A stretch of DNA of 6,862 nt from Flavobacteriaceae bacterium (GTDB lineage Bacteria > Bacteroidota > Bacteroidia > Flavobacteriales > Flavobacteriaceae). Below the pieces are notes generated by a model that saw only the letters and a program-made list of their open reading frames with translations, searched no databases and had not been told where the DNA came from. A program made the translations under genes and the position numbers. The stretch spans positions 1,292,242-1,299,103 of the forward strand of contig CP070731.1 of the NCBI GenBank assembly GCA_020347545.1, in the 5' to 3' direction. Below are positions 1 through 6,118 of this stretch, piece by piece; the stretch's first letter is position 1; the number at the start of each line of letters is the position of its first letter.

Positions 1-38
1 TGATAGGGCAAGCTGAACGGTAAATCAATAATTCCAAG

Positions 39-539
39 GTGAATAACATAGATAACATCATAAAACGATTGCAGCTTTTGCCTCATCCTGAAGGAGGATA
101 TTATAAGGAAACCTACAGAAGTGAGATTGTCGCGGATAAAAAAGATCTTCCTGACCGGTTTAAGAGCAATAGAAATTTTTGTACCGCCATTTATTTCTTG
201 CTCACCTCAGGCAATTTTTCTGCTTTTCATAAAATCAGGCAAGATGAGATCTGGCATTTTTATGATGGTTCTCCCATTTCCTTGCACATTATCACCATAA
301 ACGGTTCTTATGAGAAGCATATGATCGGTTCGAACCTTGAAAATGGAGAACTTCCTCAATATGTTGTTAAAGGAGGAGATTGGTTTGCCTCTGAAATAGA
401 GGCCCCGGATAGTTATGGGCTGGCTGGGTGTACAGTATCACCGGGATTCGATTTCGAAGACTTTGAAATGGCCGAAAGGGAAGATCTGATTGGCAGATAT
501 CCGGATATGAAAGACATCATCAATAAGCTTACACGATGA
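39..539 (+). CDS. DUF985 (Cupin_5) family cupin protein
   Basis: This 166-residue protein is a single-domain cupin of the DUF985/Cupin_5 type. The family folds as a small beta-barrel; its members are mostly of unknown or weakly defined function and probably act in the cytoplasm. Family marks seen are LxPHPEGGYYKETYRS near residues 13-28, SAFHKIRQDEIWHFY at 61-75, and GCTVSPGFDFEDFE at 130-143. H64, E70 and H73 sit where cupins usually hold metal or ligand contacts (inferred). No signal peptide or membrane segment is visible. The start is GTG at 39: an in-frame TAA lies at 21-23, and beginning here gives the usual short N-terminal lead before PHPEGGYY. The next gene follows after 113 bp with its own promoter, so the two are probably not one operon. 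The family call is firm; the substrate is unknown. Confidence 0.9.
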   Translation: MNNIDNIIKRLQLLPHPEGGYYKETYRSEIVADKKDLPDRFKSNRNFCTAIYFLLTSGNFSAFHKIRQDEIWHFYDGSPISLHIITINGSYEKHMIGSNLENGELPQYVVKGGDWFASEIEAPDSYGLAGCTVSPGFDFEDFEMAEREDLIGRYPDMKDIINKLTR

Positions 540-551
540 TTTCCATGTTAG

Positions 552-573
552 ATTAAGTTTCAGAAATCTTAAT
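552..573. repeat. AT-rich inverted repeat downstream of the cupin gene
   Basis: ATTAAG at 552-557 is the exact reverse complement of CTTAAT at 568-573, and the TTTC/GAAA between them could extend the stem with one bulged T. It starts 13 bp after the cupin stop codon. It is A/T-rich and lacks a following T-tract, so at best it is a weak terminator or an mRNA 3'-end hairpin. Confidence 0.35.
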
Positions 574-593
574 ACTTCATTTGGCTCATAAAA

Positions 594-613
594 GATAATA
601 AAACCTTATTATC
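594..613. repeat. Perfect 8-bp inverted repeat upstream of the helicase promoter
   Basis: GATAATAA at 594-601 and TTATTATC at 606-613 are exact reverse complements separated by AACC. The right arm ends 13 bp before the TATCTTTG -7 element, so it occupies the place where a -33 element would be expected. It could be a protein-binding site (operator) or a weak A/T-rich hairpin. On the minus strand it is followed by TTTT, but no minus-strand gene ends here. The symmetry is seen directly; a regulatory role is inference. Confidence 0.4.
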
Positions 614-626
614 CAATAATTAGAGG

Positions 627-634
627 TATCTTTG
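627..634 (+). promoter_or_regulatory. Bacteroidota-type -7 promoter element for the helicase gene
   Basis: TATCTTTG matches the Bacteroidota sigma-ABfr -7 consensus TAnnTTTG at every fixed position. It ends 18 bp before the helicase ATG, which would give a leader of only about 10-15 nt. No good TTTG/TTG -33 element is found 17-23 bp upstream; that spot is taken by an inverted repeat. The helicase is therefore probably transcribed from its own promoter rather than only by read-through from the cupin gene. Confidence 0.55.
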
Positions 635-652
635 CAATTCTTAAAAAATTAG

Positions 653-1939
653 ATGACTTTCAAAGATTTAGGGCTTATACCTTCAATTCTCCGCACACTG
701 GAGGAACAGGGATATGAAAAGCCAACCCCCATACAACAACAAGCAATTCCTGTTTTATTAAAAGAAAGAGACCTTTTGGGATGCGCTCAAACAGGTACAG
801 GTAAAACAGCTGCTTTTGCTATTCCTATACTTCAGCATTTGAGTCAACCTCATCACGAGCCAAGTGGAAGGAGAAAGATAAAGGCGCTGATCATTACCCC
901 TACAAGAGAGCTTGCTACTCAAATAGGGGAAAGTTTCTCTGTATATGGTAAATACACAAAGTTAAAGAATACGGTCATTTTTGGAGGAGTCAAACAAAGG
1001 GCTCAGGTTGATGCTTTAAGAAGAGGTGTTGATATATTGATAGCAACGCCCGGAAGGCTACTGGATCTTATAAACCAAAAAAAGATCAGCCTTAGAGATA
1101 TTGATTATTTTGTGCTGGATGAAGCAGATCAGATGCTGGATATGGGTTTTATTCACGATATAAAAAAGATAATTGCCTTGTTGCCTAAAGACAGGCAATC
1201 ATTGTTTTTTTCTGCCACTATGCAGCCAAAAATTGTGGCCTTATCCAAACAGATTCTGGGAAACCCTGAAAGAGTTACCATTGAGCCTGAACAGACTACA
1301 GCTGAAAAGGTTGAACAAAGCCTATACTATGTCTCGAAGCGAAATAAGATCAAACTTTTAAAGCATTTGTTACAAATGCATTCCATGAATTCTGTCTTGG
1401 TTTTTTCTCGGACTAAACACGGGGCAAATAAGATCGTTAAGTTGTTGGTCAGAGATGGGATGGATTGTGCCGCTATCCATGGAAATAAATCTCAAAAAGC
1501 ACGTGAAATAGCCCTTGATAATTTTAAAAAAGGGAAGATTTCAATACTCGTAGCTACAGACATTGCAGCAAGAGGGATCGATATTGATGAATTGTCATAT
1601 GTTGTAAACTACGACCTGCCTAATGTACCTGAATCTTACGTTCACAGAATAGGCAGAACCGGCAGGGCCGGCTTGAGTGGAATGGCAATTTCTTTCTGTG
1701 ATGCCCTGGAAAGGCCGTATCTAAAGGATATTGAAAGACTTATCGATAAAAAAGTGACTGTGATCCACGATCACCCGTTTCTCAACGACGAGCTGGAAAA
1801 TGAATCAAGGAAACCAGATCGAAACCATGGCCATAAAAGAAAACCCAAACCAAGTTCATCTTCCCGTAAAAAGAGAAATGGAGGAAAGAACAACTACTGG
1901 AGAAAAAGAAAGACTGGGGGAAATAGAAAAGCCGGTTAG
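653..1939 (+). CDS. rhlE: ATP-dependent DEAD-box RNA helicase, RhlE-like
   Basis: A 428-residue cytoplasmic superfamily 2 RNA helicase that uses ATP to unwind short RNA duplexes; bacterial relatives act in ribosome assembly, RNA decay and cold adaptation. All motifs are intact: Q motif with phenylalanine at residue 3 and PTPIQ at 24-28, motif I AQTGTGKT 45-52, Ia PTRELA 83-88, Ib TPGR 132-135, II DEAD 156-159, III SAT 187-189, IV VLVFSRTK 248-255, V ATDIAARGID 301-310, and VI HRIGRTGR 331-338. From about residue 385 the protein becomes a disordered, strongly basic tail rich in K, R, G, N and S, typical of RhlE-type helicases and likely to bind RNA without specificity. ATG 653 is chosen because the Q motif begins two residues later. 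Length and lack of a DbpA or CsdA RNA-binding domain favour RhlE over DeaD; the subfamily name is less certain than the family. Confidence 0.93.
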   Translation: MTFKDLGLIPSILRTLEEQGYEKPTPIQQQAIPVLLKERDLLGCAQTGTGKTAAFAIPILQHLSQPHHEPSGRRKIKALIITPTRELATQIGESFSVYGKYTKLKNTVIFGGVKQRAQVDALRRGVDILIATPGRLLDLINQKKISLRDIDYFVLDEADQMLDMGFIHDIKKIIALLPKDRQSLFFSATMQPKIVALSKQILGNPERVTIEPEQTTAEKVEQSLYYVSKRNKIKLLKHLLQMHSMNSVLVFSRTKHGANKIVKLLVRDGMDCAAIHGNKSQKAREIALDNFKKGKISILVATDIAARGIDIDELSYVVNYDLPNVPESYVHRIGRTGRAGLSGMAISFCDALERPYLKDIERLIDKKVTVIHDHPFLNDELENESRKPDRNHGHKRKPKPSSSSRKKRNGGKNNYWRKRKTGGNRKAG

Positions 1940-1973
1940 AAATGCATCATTTACCGGGGAAATCTGGTTCATT

Positions 1974-1987
1974 ATGATTTAAATCAT
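1974..1987. repeat. 14-bp perfect palindrome ATGATTTAAATCAT between helicase and CBS genes
   Basis: The sequence reads identically on both strands and is followed by TTTATTT. It begins 35 bp after the helicase stop and ends 54 bp before the CBS gene start. As RNA it could only form a small A/U hairpin before a U-rich run, so it may act as a weak terminator for the helicase. Being a zero-spacer dyad, it could equally be a regulator site. Neither role is proven by the sequence. Confidence 0.35.
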
Positions 1988-2010
1988 TTTATTTCTGAGA
2001 GATTTTTTGG

Positions 2011-2018
2011 TACTTTAT
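2011..2018 (+). promoter_or_regulatory. Possible -7 promoter element for the CBS gene
   Basis: TACTTTAT fits TAnnTTTG at all fixed positions but the last. It lies 23 bp before the CBS start codon, a leader length like that of the helicase gene. No clear -33 element is present, and such A/T-rich matches arise easily by chance, so this is tentative. Confidence 0.3.
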
Positions 2019-2041
2019 CATAGATTAAAAGGCCATGTAGG

Positions 2042-2458
2042 ATGAAAAAAAATGAACCGATTTCAAGTATTATGACCAGGGAGGTCGTTACTTTGAGCTT
2101 AGAGGATACGCTGTATTCGGCAGAGAAGAGAATGAAAACCAATCAAATCAGGCACATGCCTGTCGTTGAAAACGATAAACTGATCGGGTTGATCAGCCTT
2201 TCTGACTTACAACGTGTGAGTTTTATTGACGCCTACGGGAAGGAAGGTACAGAAGATACGCCTATTTATAACATGCTTGACATCAAAGACCTGATGATCA
2301 AGGAACCTTTAACTGCAAGTCCTCAAACCACAATTCTTGAGGTTTCTAAACTTTTGGCCAGTAAAGAATTTCATTCTTTACCGGTAGTAGAAGAAGATAA
2401 ACTGGTGGGAATAATTACCACTACGGATCTTTTGCACTATTTTATTGAATTGTGCTGA
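2042..2458 (+). CDS. Stand-alone tandem CBS-domain protein
   Basis: A 138-residue soluble protein made almost wholly of two CBS motifs, about residues 7-60 and 80-136, which would pair into one Bateman module. Such modules bind adenosine-containing ligands (AMP, ATP, SAM, NAD) and act as energy or ligand sensors. Both repeats keep the G-x-x-[ST]-x-x-D ligand motif: G49/S52/D55 in GLISLSDL and G123/T126/D129 in GIITTTDL. The HMPVVE (38-43) and HSLPVVEE (111-118) strands also match the family. There is no catalytic or membrane domain, so it must act through a partner or as a free ligand binder. The ATG at 2042 follows an in-frame TAG at 2039-2041, so the reading frame cannot extend upstream beyond it. 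Its last 22 bp overlap the end of the opposite-strand dehydrogenase. The ligand and partner cannot be told from the sequence. Confidence 0.9.
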   Translation: MKKNEPISSIMTREVVTLSLEDTLYSAEKRMKTNQIRHMPVVENDKLIGLISLSDLQRVSFIDAYGKEGTEDTPIYNMLDIKDLMIKEPLTASPQTTILEVSKLLASKEFHSLPVVEEDKLVGIITTTDLLHYFIELC

Positions 2459-3396
2459 TCCAACATGGCGGCAACTTTGTGGAGAATGGTTTCTGCCAGT
2501 TTAATTTTCGATTCCACCGTCCATCCGGCCACATGAGGACTTAAAAGTACCTTATCTGAAGAGATCAAATATTGAAAATCTTCGGGTAAGGTACTTTCAT
2601 TTGAAAAAAAGTTCTCAAAAGAAGTCTTTTCGTATTCAAGTACATCCAGGCAGGCTCCCAGAACCTTTCCCGATCTGATAGCCTTGACCAGGTCTTTGGT
2701 AACTACCGCCGATCCTCTGGCAGTATTGATCAGGTAAATATTATTTTTGCACTTTTCTAAAAATGAAGTAGTGATCATTCCTGTGGTAAGTTCCGTCTGT
2801 GGAGTGTGAAGGCTGAGGACCTCTGTTTTTAAAAACAATTCCTCCAGATCCACCTGACGTGCGTTTTTATCACCAACATTAGGTTTAATATCATAACAAA
2901 GGACGTCGCAATCAAAACCCTGTAGTTTTTTGGCAAAGGCCTTCCCCATATTGCCATATCCAATCAGGCCAATTGTTTTTCCTTCCAGCTCAATACCGCG
3001 GTTATCTTCACGCAGCCAGATACCTTTCCTTATTTCATTGTCAGCTTTTTTGAGTTTATTAAAAAGTGCCAGGATCATTCCCAGAGCGTGCTCACCCACA
3101 GCATTTCTATTTCCTTCAGGAGCTGCAAGCAAGGTGATATCTTTTTCTCGCGCAAAATCAATGTCGATATTTTCAAGGCCTGCACCTACACGGCCGATAA
3201 ATTTAAGCTGAGATGCCTTTTCAAGAAAAGTTTTATCGATCGAAAATCGGCTTCGAATGATCAAACCATCGTATTTATGGATTTTACTTTCTATTTCAGC
3301 TTTGGAGGATTTATAATCTTCATCGCACTTACATCCTAAATGTTTTAAGCCTTCAAGAAGGATGGGATGATTCGTATCTACAAAAAGTACCTGCAT
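2437..3396 (-). CDS. NAD-dependent D-2-hydroxyacid dehydrogenase (short phosphoglycerate dehydrogenase-like)
   Basis: A 319-residue cytoplasmic oxidoreductase of the D-isomer-specific 2-hydroxyacid dehydrogenase family, with split catalytic domain (about 1-97 and 286-319) around a Rossmann NAD domain (about 98-285). Seen are GRVGAGLENID (68-78), GEHALGMIL (101-109), dinucleotide motif GYGNMG (146-151) with D169 at the end of the second strand as expected for NAD over NADP, and the catalytic set R227 (INTARG), E256 (DVLEYE) and H288 (SPHVAGW). It lacks the C-terminal ACT domain of long SerA proteins. Flavobacterial proteins of this type are often named phosphoglycerate dehydrogenase, the first step of serine synthesis, but the sequence alone does not fix the substrate and no serC or serB is in the window. 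The ATG at 3396 lies 18 bp after a TATTTTTG -7 element. It is divergent from the M14 gene and convergent with the CBS gene. Confidence 0.92.
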   Translation of the reverse strand: MQVLFVDTNHPILLEGLKHLGCKCDEDYKSSKAEIESKIHKYDGLIIRSRFSIDKTFLEKASQLKFIGRVGAGLENIDIDFAREKDITLLAAPEGNRNAVGEHALGMILALFNKLKKADNEIRKGIWLREDNRGIELEGKTIGLIGYGNMGKAFAKKLQGFDCDVLCYDIKPNVGDKNARQVDLEELFLKTEVLSLHTPQTELTTGMITTSFLEKCKNNIYLINTARGSAVVTKDLVKAIRSGKVLGACLDVLEYEKTSFENFFSNESTLPEDFQYLISSDKVLLSPHVAGWTVESKIKLAETILHKVAAMLDQHNSIK

Positions 3397-3414
3397 AGTC
3401 GCTCAGATTTTTTA

Positions 3415-3422
3415 CAAAAATA
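3415..3422 (-). promoter_or_regulatory. Bacteroidota-type -7 promoter element for the dehydrogenase gene
   Basis: Read on the minus strand this is TATTTTTG, a full match to TAnnTTTG, 18 bp before the dehydrogenase ATG. This is the same spacing as the helicase element, which adds weight to both. A clear -33 TTTG is not seen; the region upstream on that strand is TCTTTTAA-like, and it also holds the start of the divergent M14 gene. Confidence 0.5.
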
Positions 3423-3443
3423 TGGGAACCCGTTTATTAAAAG

Positions 3444-6041
3444 ATGCTTAATTTTAAAAAAAAATATGACATGAGAATGAATTTGTATCGCTTTTTTCTG
3501 GGGGTTTTTCTTTTTATCCTGTTACCGGTTCAGGCTCAGGATTATTATTTAGAAGAGTTTAAGCCATTTAATGAGAGTATACCAAGCCCGGAAGAATTCC
3601 TGGGTTATCCTGTTGGAGAATATCACACAAGACACGACCTTGTGGTTGCCTACATGTACACTTTGGCAGAACTTTCTGATAGAGCAGCTGTCTACGTCTA
3701 TGGTAAAACTCATGAAAACAGAAAGTTGCTTTTGCTTCAGATCAGTGAAGCAGGACATATCTCTAACCTTGAAGAACTTAAAAGAAAGCATTTAGAAGTG
3801 GTTGACCCCTCAATAAAGGTACAGAACTTCAAAAACCTTCCTCTGTTCATAAATCTTGCCTACGGGGTTCACGGTAATGAGCCTTCGAGTACGGAAGCTG
3901 CCATGCTGATGGCGTATACACTGGTAGCTTCTGAAAATGAAGAAATAAAGAAGTTTCGAAAGGAATCAGTTGTATTCCTCGATCCGACCATTAACCCAGA
4001 CGGAAGGGACAGGCACAGCAATTGGGCGAACAGATATAAAGGGGCTCCTCTGATTGCAGATAAATACGATATTGAGCATAATGAGGCGTGGCCAGGAGGA
4101 AGGACAAATCATTACTTATTTGATTTGAACAGGGACCTTTTATTAGGGGTTAACCCGGAGTCACAGGGAAGATTAAAATGGTATCACGATTGGTATCCGA
4201 ATGTCGTAACAGATTTCCATGAAATGGGAACCAACAGTACTTATTTTTTTGAACCAAAGAACAAATCTGGCTCAATGAACCCCATTACGCCGTCTGAGAA
4301 CAGAGATGTTTTAAATAAGGTATTCTCAGATCAATTTGCGGCGGACCTTGATAAAATAGGCTCTTTTTACTTTACCGATGAGATATATGATTCAACTTAT
4401 CCCGGATATGGCTCGACCTATATGGATCTGCAAGGAAGTTTGGCCCTGCTGTTTGAACAGGCAAGTTCCAGGGGTCATTTACAGGAAACCACAACGGGTG
4501 AAATTTCGTTTCCATTTACCATCCGAAACCAGTATGTATCGAGTATTGCCACAGTAAGGGCAGCCGTGGACAATAAGGAACTGCTTTACGATTATCAAAA
4601 TCGTTTTTTTACAGATGCTCTAAAAAAGGCTGGAAATTCAAAGGTGAAGGCCTATGTCTTTGGCGATCCATATGACAAGGGCAGGGTGAAGGCCTTTATT
4701 GATGTTTTGCTACAGCACCGGATTGAAGCATATCCGCTTAAAAAGGAAATCAAAGTGTCAGGGACCAACTTTAAACCCGGTGAATCTTATGTGGTCCCTG
4801 TCAAACAGAAACAATACTATATGGTTCAGTCTTTGTTTGAGACTTTTGAAAAATACCGTGACAGTGTTTTTTATGACGCATCTGCCTGGTCTCTGGTAAA
4901 TTTTTACAATATGAAATACAAACCTTTGGACAAAATTCCTTCTATGGGTGAAAGGGTGACTTCGGAATCGAATAGAATCCGGTTGACGGAGGTTGTGAAA
5001 AGTGATTATGCCTATTTGATTCCTTATGAAGAATATTATGCACCCGCAGTTCTGTACGGCCTTCAAAAAAGAGGGCTGGTCGTTAAGGTATCCAGTAAAC
5101 CTTTTTCGATGAGCACGACAGAAGGGGATGTTGATTTTAACAGAGGTACTTTAATGGTCCCTGTTGAGGATCAGTTTGGGCTTCCTTCAGATTCGGTTTT
5201 CCAGTGGGTCAAAAAGACCTGCTCCCAATTCAAAATAAAGGCTCACTCGGTTGAAACAGGTATGATGAAAAAAGGAAATGGTTTGGGAAGCGAAAGCTTT
5301 AAAACCCTAAGAAAACCAACTGCCATGATGGTAGTTGGAGGTACCGTAAGAAGTTATGAGGCAGGTGAAGTTTGGCATTTGTTTGAAAACAGAATGAATA
5401 TCCCTTTAGTTAAAGTTCCTGAAGAACGGTTTTATCTAACGGATATCTATCGGTACAATGTGATCATCATGGTATCGGGGAACTATCGGATGATGAACAA
5501 AAAAGAGCAGAACAGGTTGAAGCAATGGATTGCCGATGGAAACACCTTGATAACTGTCGGGAAGGCATCCTCCTGGGTAGTACAACAGAAAATTGCGGTA
5601 GAAAAGTTGATTGTCAAAAAGAAAGATTCCCAGGCGATTTCTGAAAGAAAGGAATATGCGGATGCCAAAGGAAGCATTGAAAAGCAAAATCTGGGAGGGG
5701 CTATTTTTGGAATTGACCTGGATATTACCCATCCTGTCGCTTATGGGTATATGGATAAGCAAATACCGGTTTATAAAAACAATCGCGTTTGGATCGCCCC
5801 GGCAAAAAATGCGTTTTCAACGGTAGGAAAGTATCTGGCCGAACCTCATATTGACGGATATATAAGTTCAGAGAACCTTGAAAAAATGAAGCATTCAGCA
5901 TCGATTATTGTAAGTAAAAGGGGGAAAGGCAGAATAATCCTTTTTGCCGATAATCCCAATTTCAGAGGTGCCTGGTACGGAACAAATAAATTATTTATGA
6001 ATGCGGTTCACTTCGGCTCCCTTGTAGCGGTTCCTGAATAG
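3444..6041 (+). CDS. Secreted M14 family zinc carboxypeptidase, large Bacteroidota type
   Basis: An 865-residue exported metallopeptidase that should remove C-terminal residues from peptides in the periplasm or outside the cell. A hydrophobic signal segment (about residues 13-29) ends in VQAQD, a signal peptidase I-like site. The M14 catalytic domain spans about 55-385: zinc ligands H143 and E146 in GVHGNEP and H259 in DFHEMG, NPDGRDR at 184-190, carboxylate-binding N229/R230 in FDLNRD, and catalytic glutamate E338 in LLFEQASSRG. All key residues are present. The remaining half (about 395-865) has alpha/beta segments, including VVGGTVRSYEAGEVW near 630-644 that resembles a glutamine-amidotransferase-like fold without a visible catalytic cysteine. 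The longest frame starts at 3444, but ATG 3471 (residue 10) or 3477 (residue 12) would give a more typical 21-23-residue signal peptide and may be the true start. No lipobox cysteine or C-terminal sorting domain is seen. Substrate is unknown. Confidence 0.92.
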   Translation: MLNFKKKYDMRMNLYRFFLGVFLFILLPVQAQDYYLEEFKPFNESIPSPEEFLGYPVGEYHTRHDLVVAYMYTLAELSDRAAVYVYGKTHENRKLLLLQISEAGHISNLEELKRKHLEVVDPSIKVQNFKNLPLFINLAYGVHGNEPSSTEAAMLMAYTLVASENEEIKKFRKESVVFLDPTINPDGRDRHSNWANRYKGAPLIADKYDIEHNEAWPGGRTNHYLFDLNRDLLLGVNPESQGRLKWYHDWYPNVVTDFHEMGTNSTYFFEPKNKSGSMNPITPSENRDVLNKVFSDQFAADLDKIGSFYFTDEIYDSTYPGYGSTYMDLQGSLALLFEQASSRGHLQETTTGEISFPFTIRNQYVSSIATVRAAVDNKELLYDYQNRFFTDALKKAGNSKVKAYVFGDPYDKGRVKAFIDVLLQHRIEAYPLKKEIKVSGTNFKPGESYVVPVKQKQYYMVQSLFETFEKYRDSVFYDASAWSLVNFYNMKYKPLDKIPSMGERVTSESNRIRLTEVVKSDYAYLIPYEEYYAPAVLYGLQKRGLVVKVSSKPFSMSTTEGDVDFNRGTLMVPVEDQFGLPSDSVFQWVKKTCSQFKIKAHSVETGMMKKGNGLGSESFKTLRKPTAMMVVGGTVRSYEAGEVWHLFENRMNIPLVKVPEERFYLTDIYRYNVIIMVSGNYRMMNKKEQNRLKQWIADGNTLITVGKASSWVVQQKIAVEKLIVKKKDSQAISERKEYADAKGSIEKQNLGGAIFGIDLDITHPVAYGYMDKQIPVYKNNRVWIAPAKNAFSTVGKYLAEPHIDGYISSENLEKMKHSASIIVSKRGKGRIILFADNPNFRGAWYGTNKLFMNAVHFGSLVAVPE
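3449..3456 (+). promoter_or_regulatory. Possible -7 promoter element for the M14 peptidase gene
   Basis: TAATTTTA matches TAnnTTTG except at the last base. It would place transcription start near 3463-3468, just ahead of the ATG codons at 3471 and 3477 but after the ATG at 3444. If used, it would force one of the later starts. The match lies in an A/T-rich run and is weak evidence. Confidence 0.25.
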
Positions 6042-6068
6042 TAGCTGAACCAAAACAGCAGTAATAAA

Positions 6069-6096
6069 AAAACTCCAAAGATTTCTTTGGAGTTTT
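6069..6096. terminator. Bidirectional Rho-independent terminator between M14 and atpG
   Basis: A perfect 12-bp stem (AAAACTCCAAAG at 6069-6080 with CTTTGGAGTTTT at 6085-6096) closes on a 4-base ATTT loop. On the plus strand it leads into TTTTATAT, and on the minus strand into a run of seven T. It starts 27 bp after the M14 stop and lies 22 bp beyond the atpG stop, so it can end both convergent transcripts. The longer T-tract on the minus strand suggests it works best for the atp transcript. Confidence 0.88.
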
Positions 6097-6118
6097 ATAT
6101 GCTTTTTAAAAGTGATTT

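Noticed and set aside
3..23. Possible tail of an upstream plus-strand gene ending in IGQAER and a TAA stop, 15 bp before the cupin start
   Set aside because: Only six codons are visible and other frames also hold stops (TGA at 1, TAG at 4), so it cannot be told from random sequence.
1173..1361. Open frame of 62 codons inside the helicase gene, same strand
   Set aside because: It overlaps fully conserved helicase core sequence (motif III region) in another frame and shows no protein family features; it is a shadow frame.
1800..1982. Open frame of 60 codons overlapping the helicase 3' end and extending into the gap
   Set aside because: Most of it is the second frame of the low-complexity basic tail, with no family features; the helicase frame explains this region.
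2930..3339. Two plus-strand open frames of 83-93 codons opposite the dehydrogenase gene
   Set aside because: They lie antisense to the conserved NAD-binding and N-terminal region, are rich in S, F and I as expected of complement frames, and match no known family.
3424..3431. Small GGG-AA-CCC hairpin in the divergent promoter region
   Set aside because: A 3-bp stem with a 2-base loop is too short to fold or to count as an operator.
4758..5762. Minus-strand open frames of 64-108 codons opposite the M14 gene
   Set aside because: The M14 frame is continuous and family-like throughout; these antisense frames have no start context or recognisable domains.
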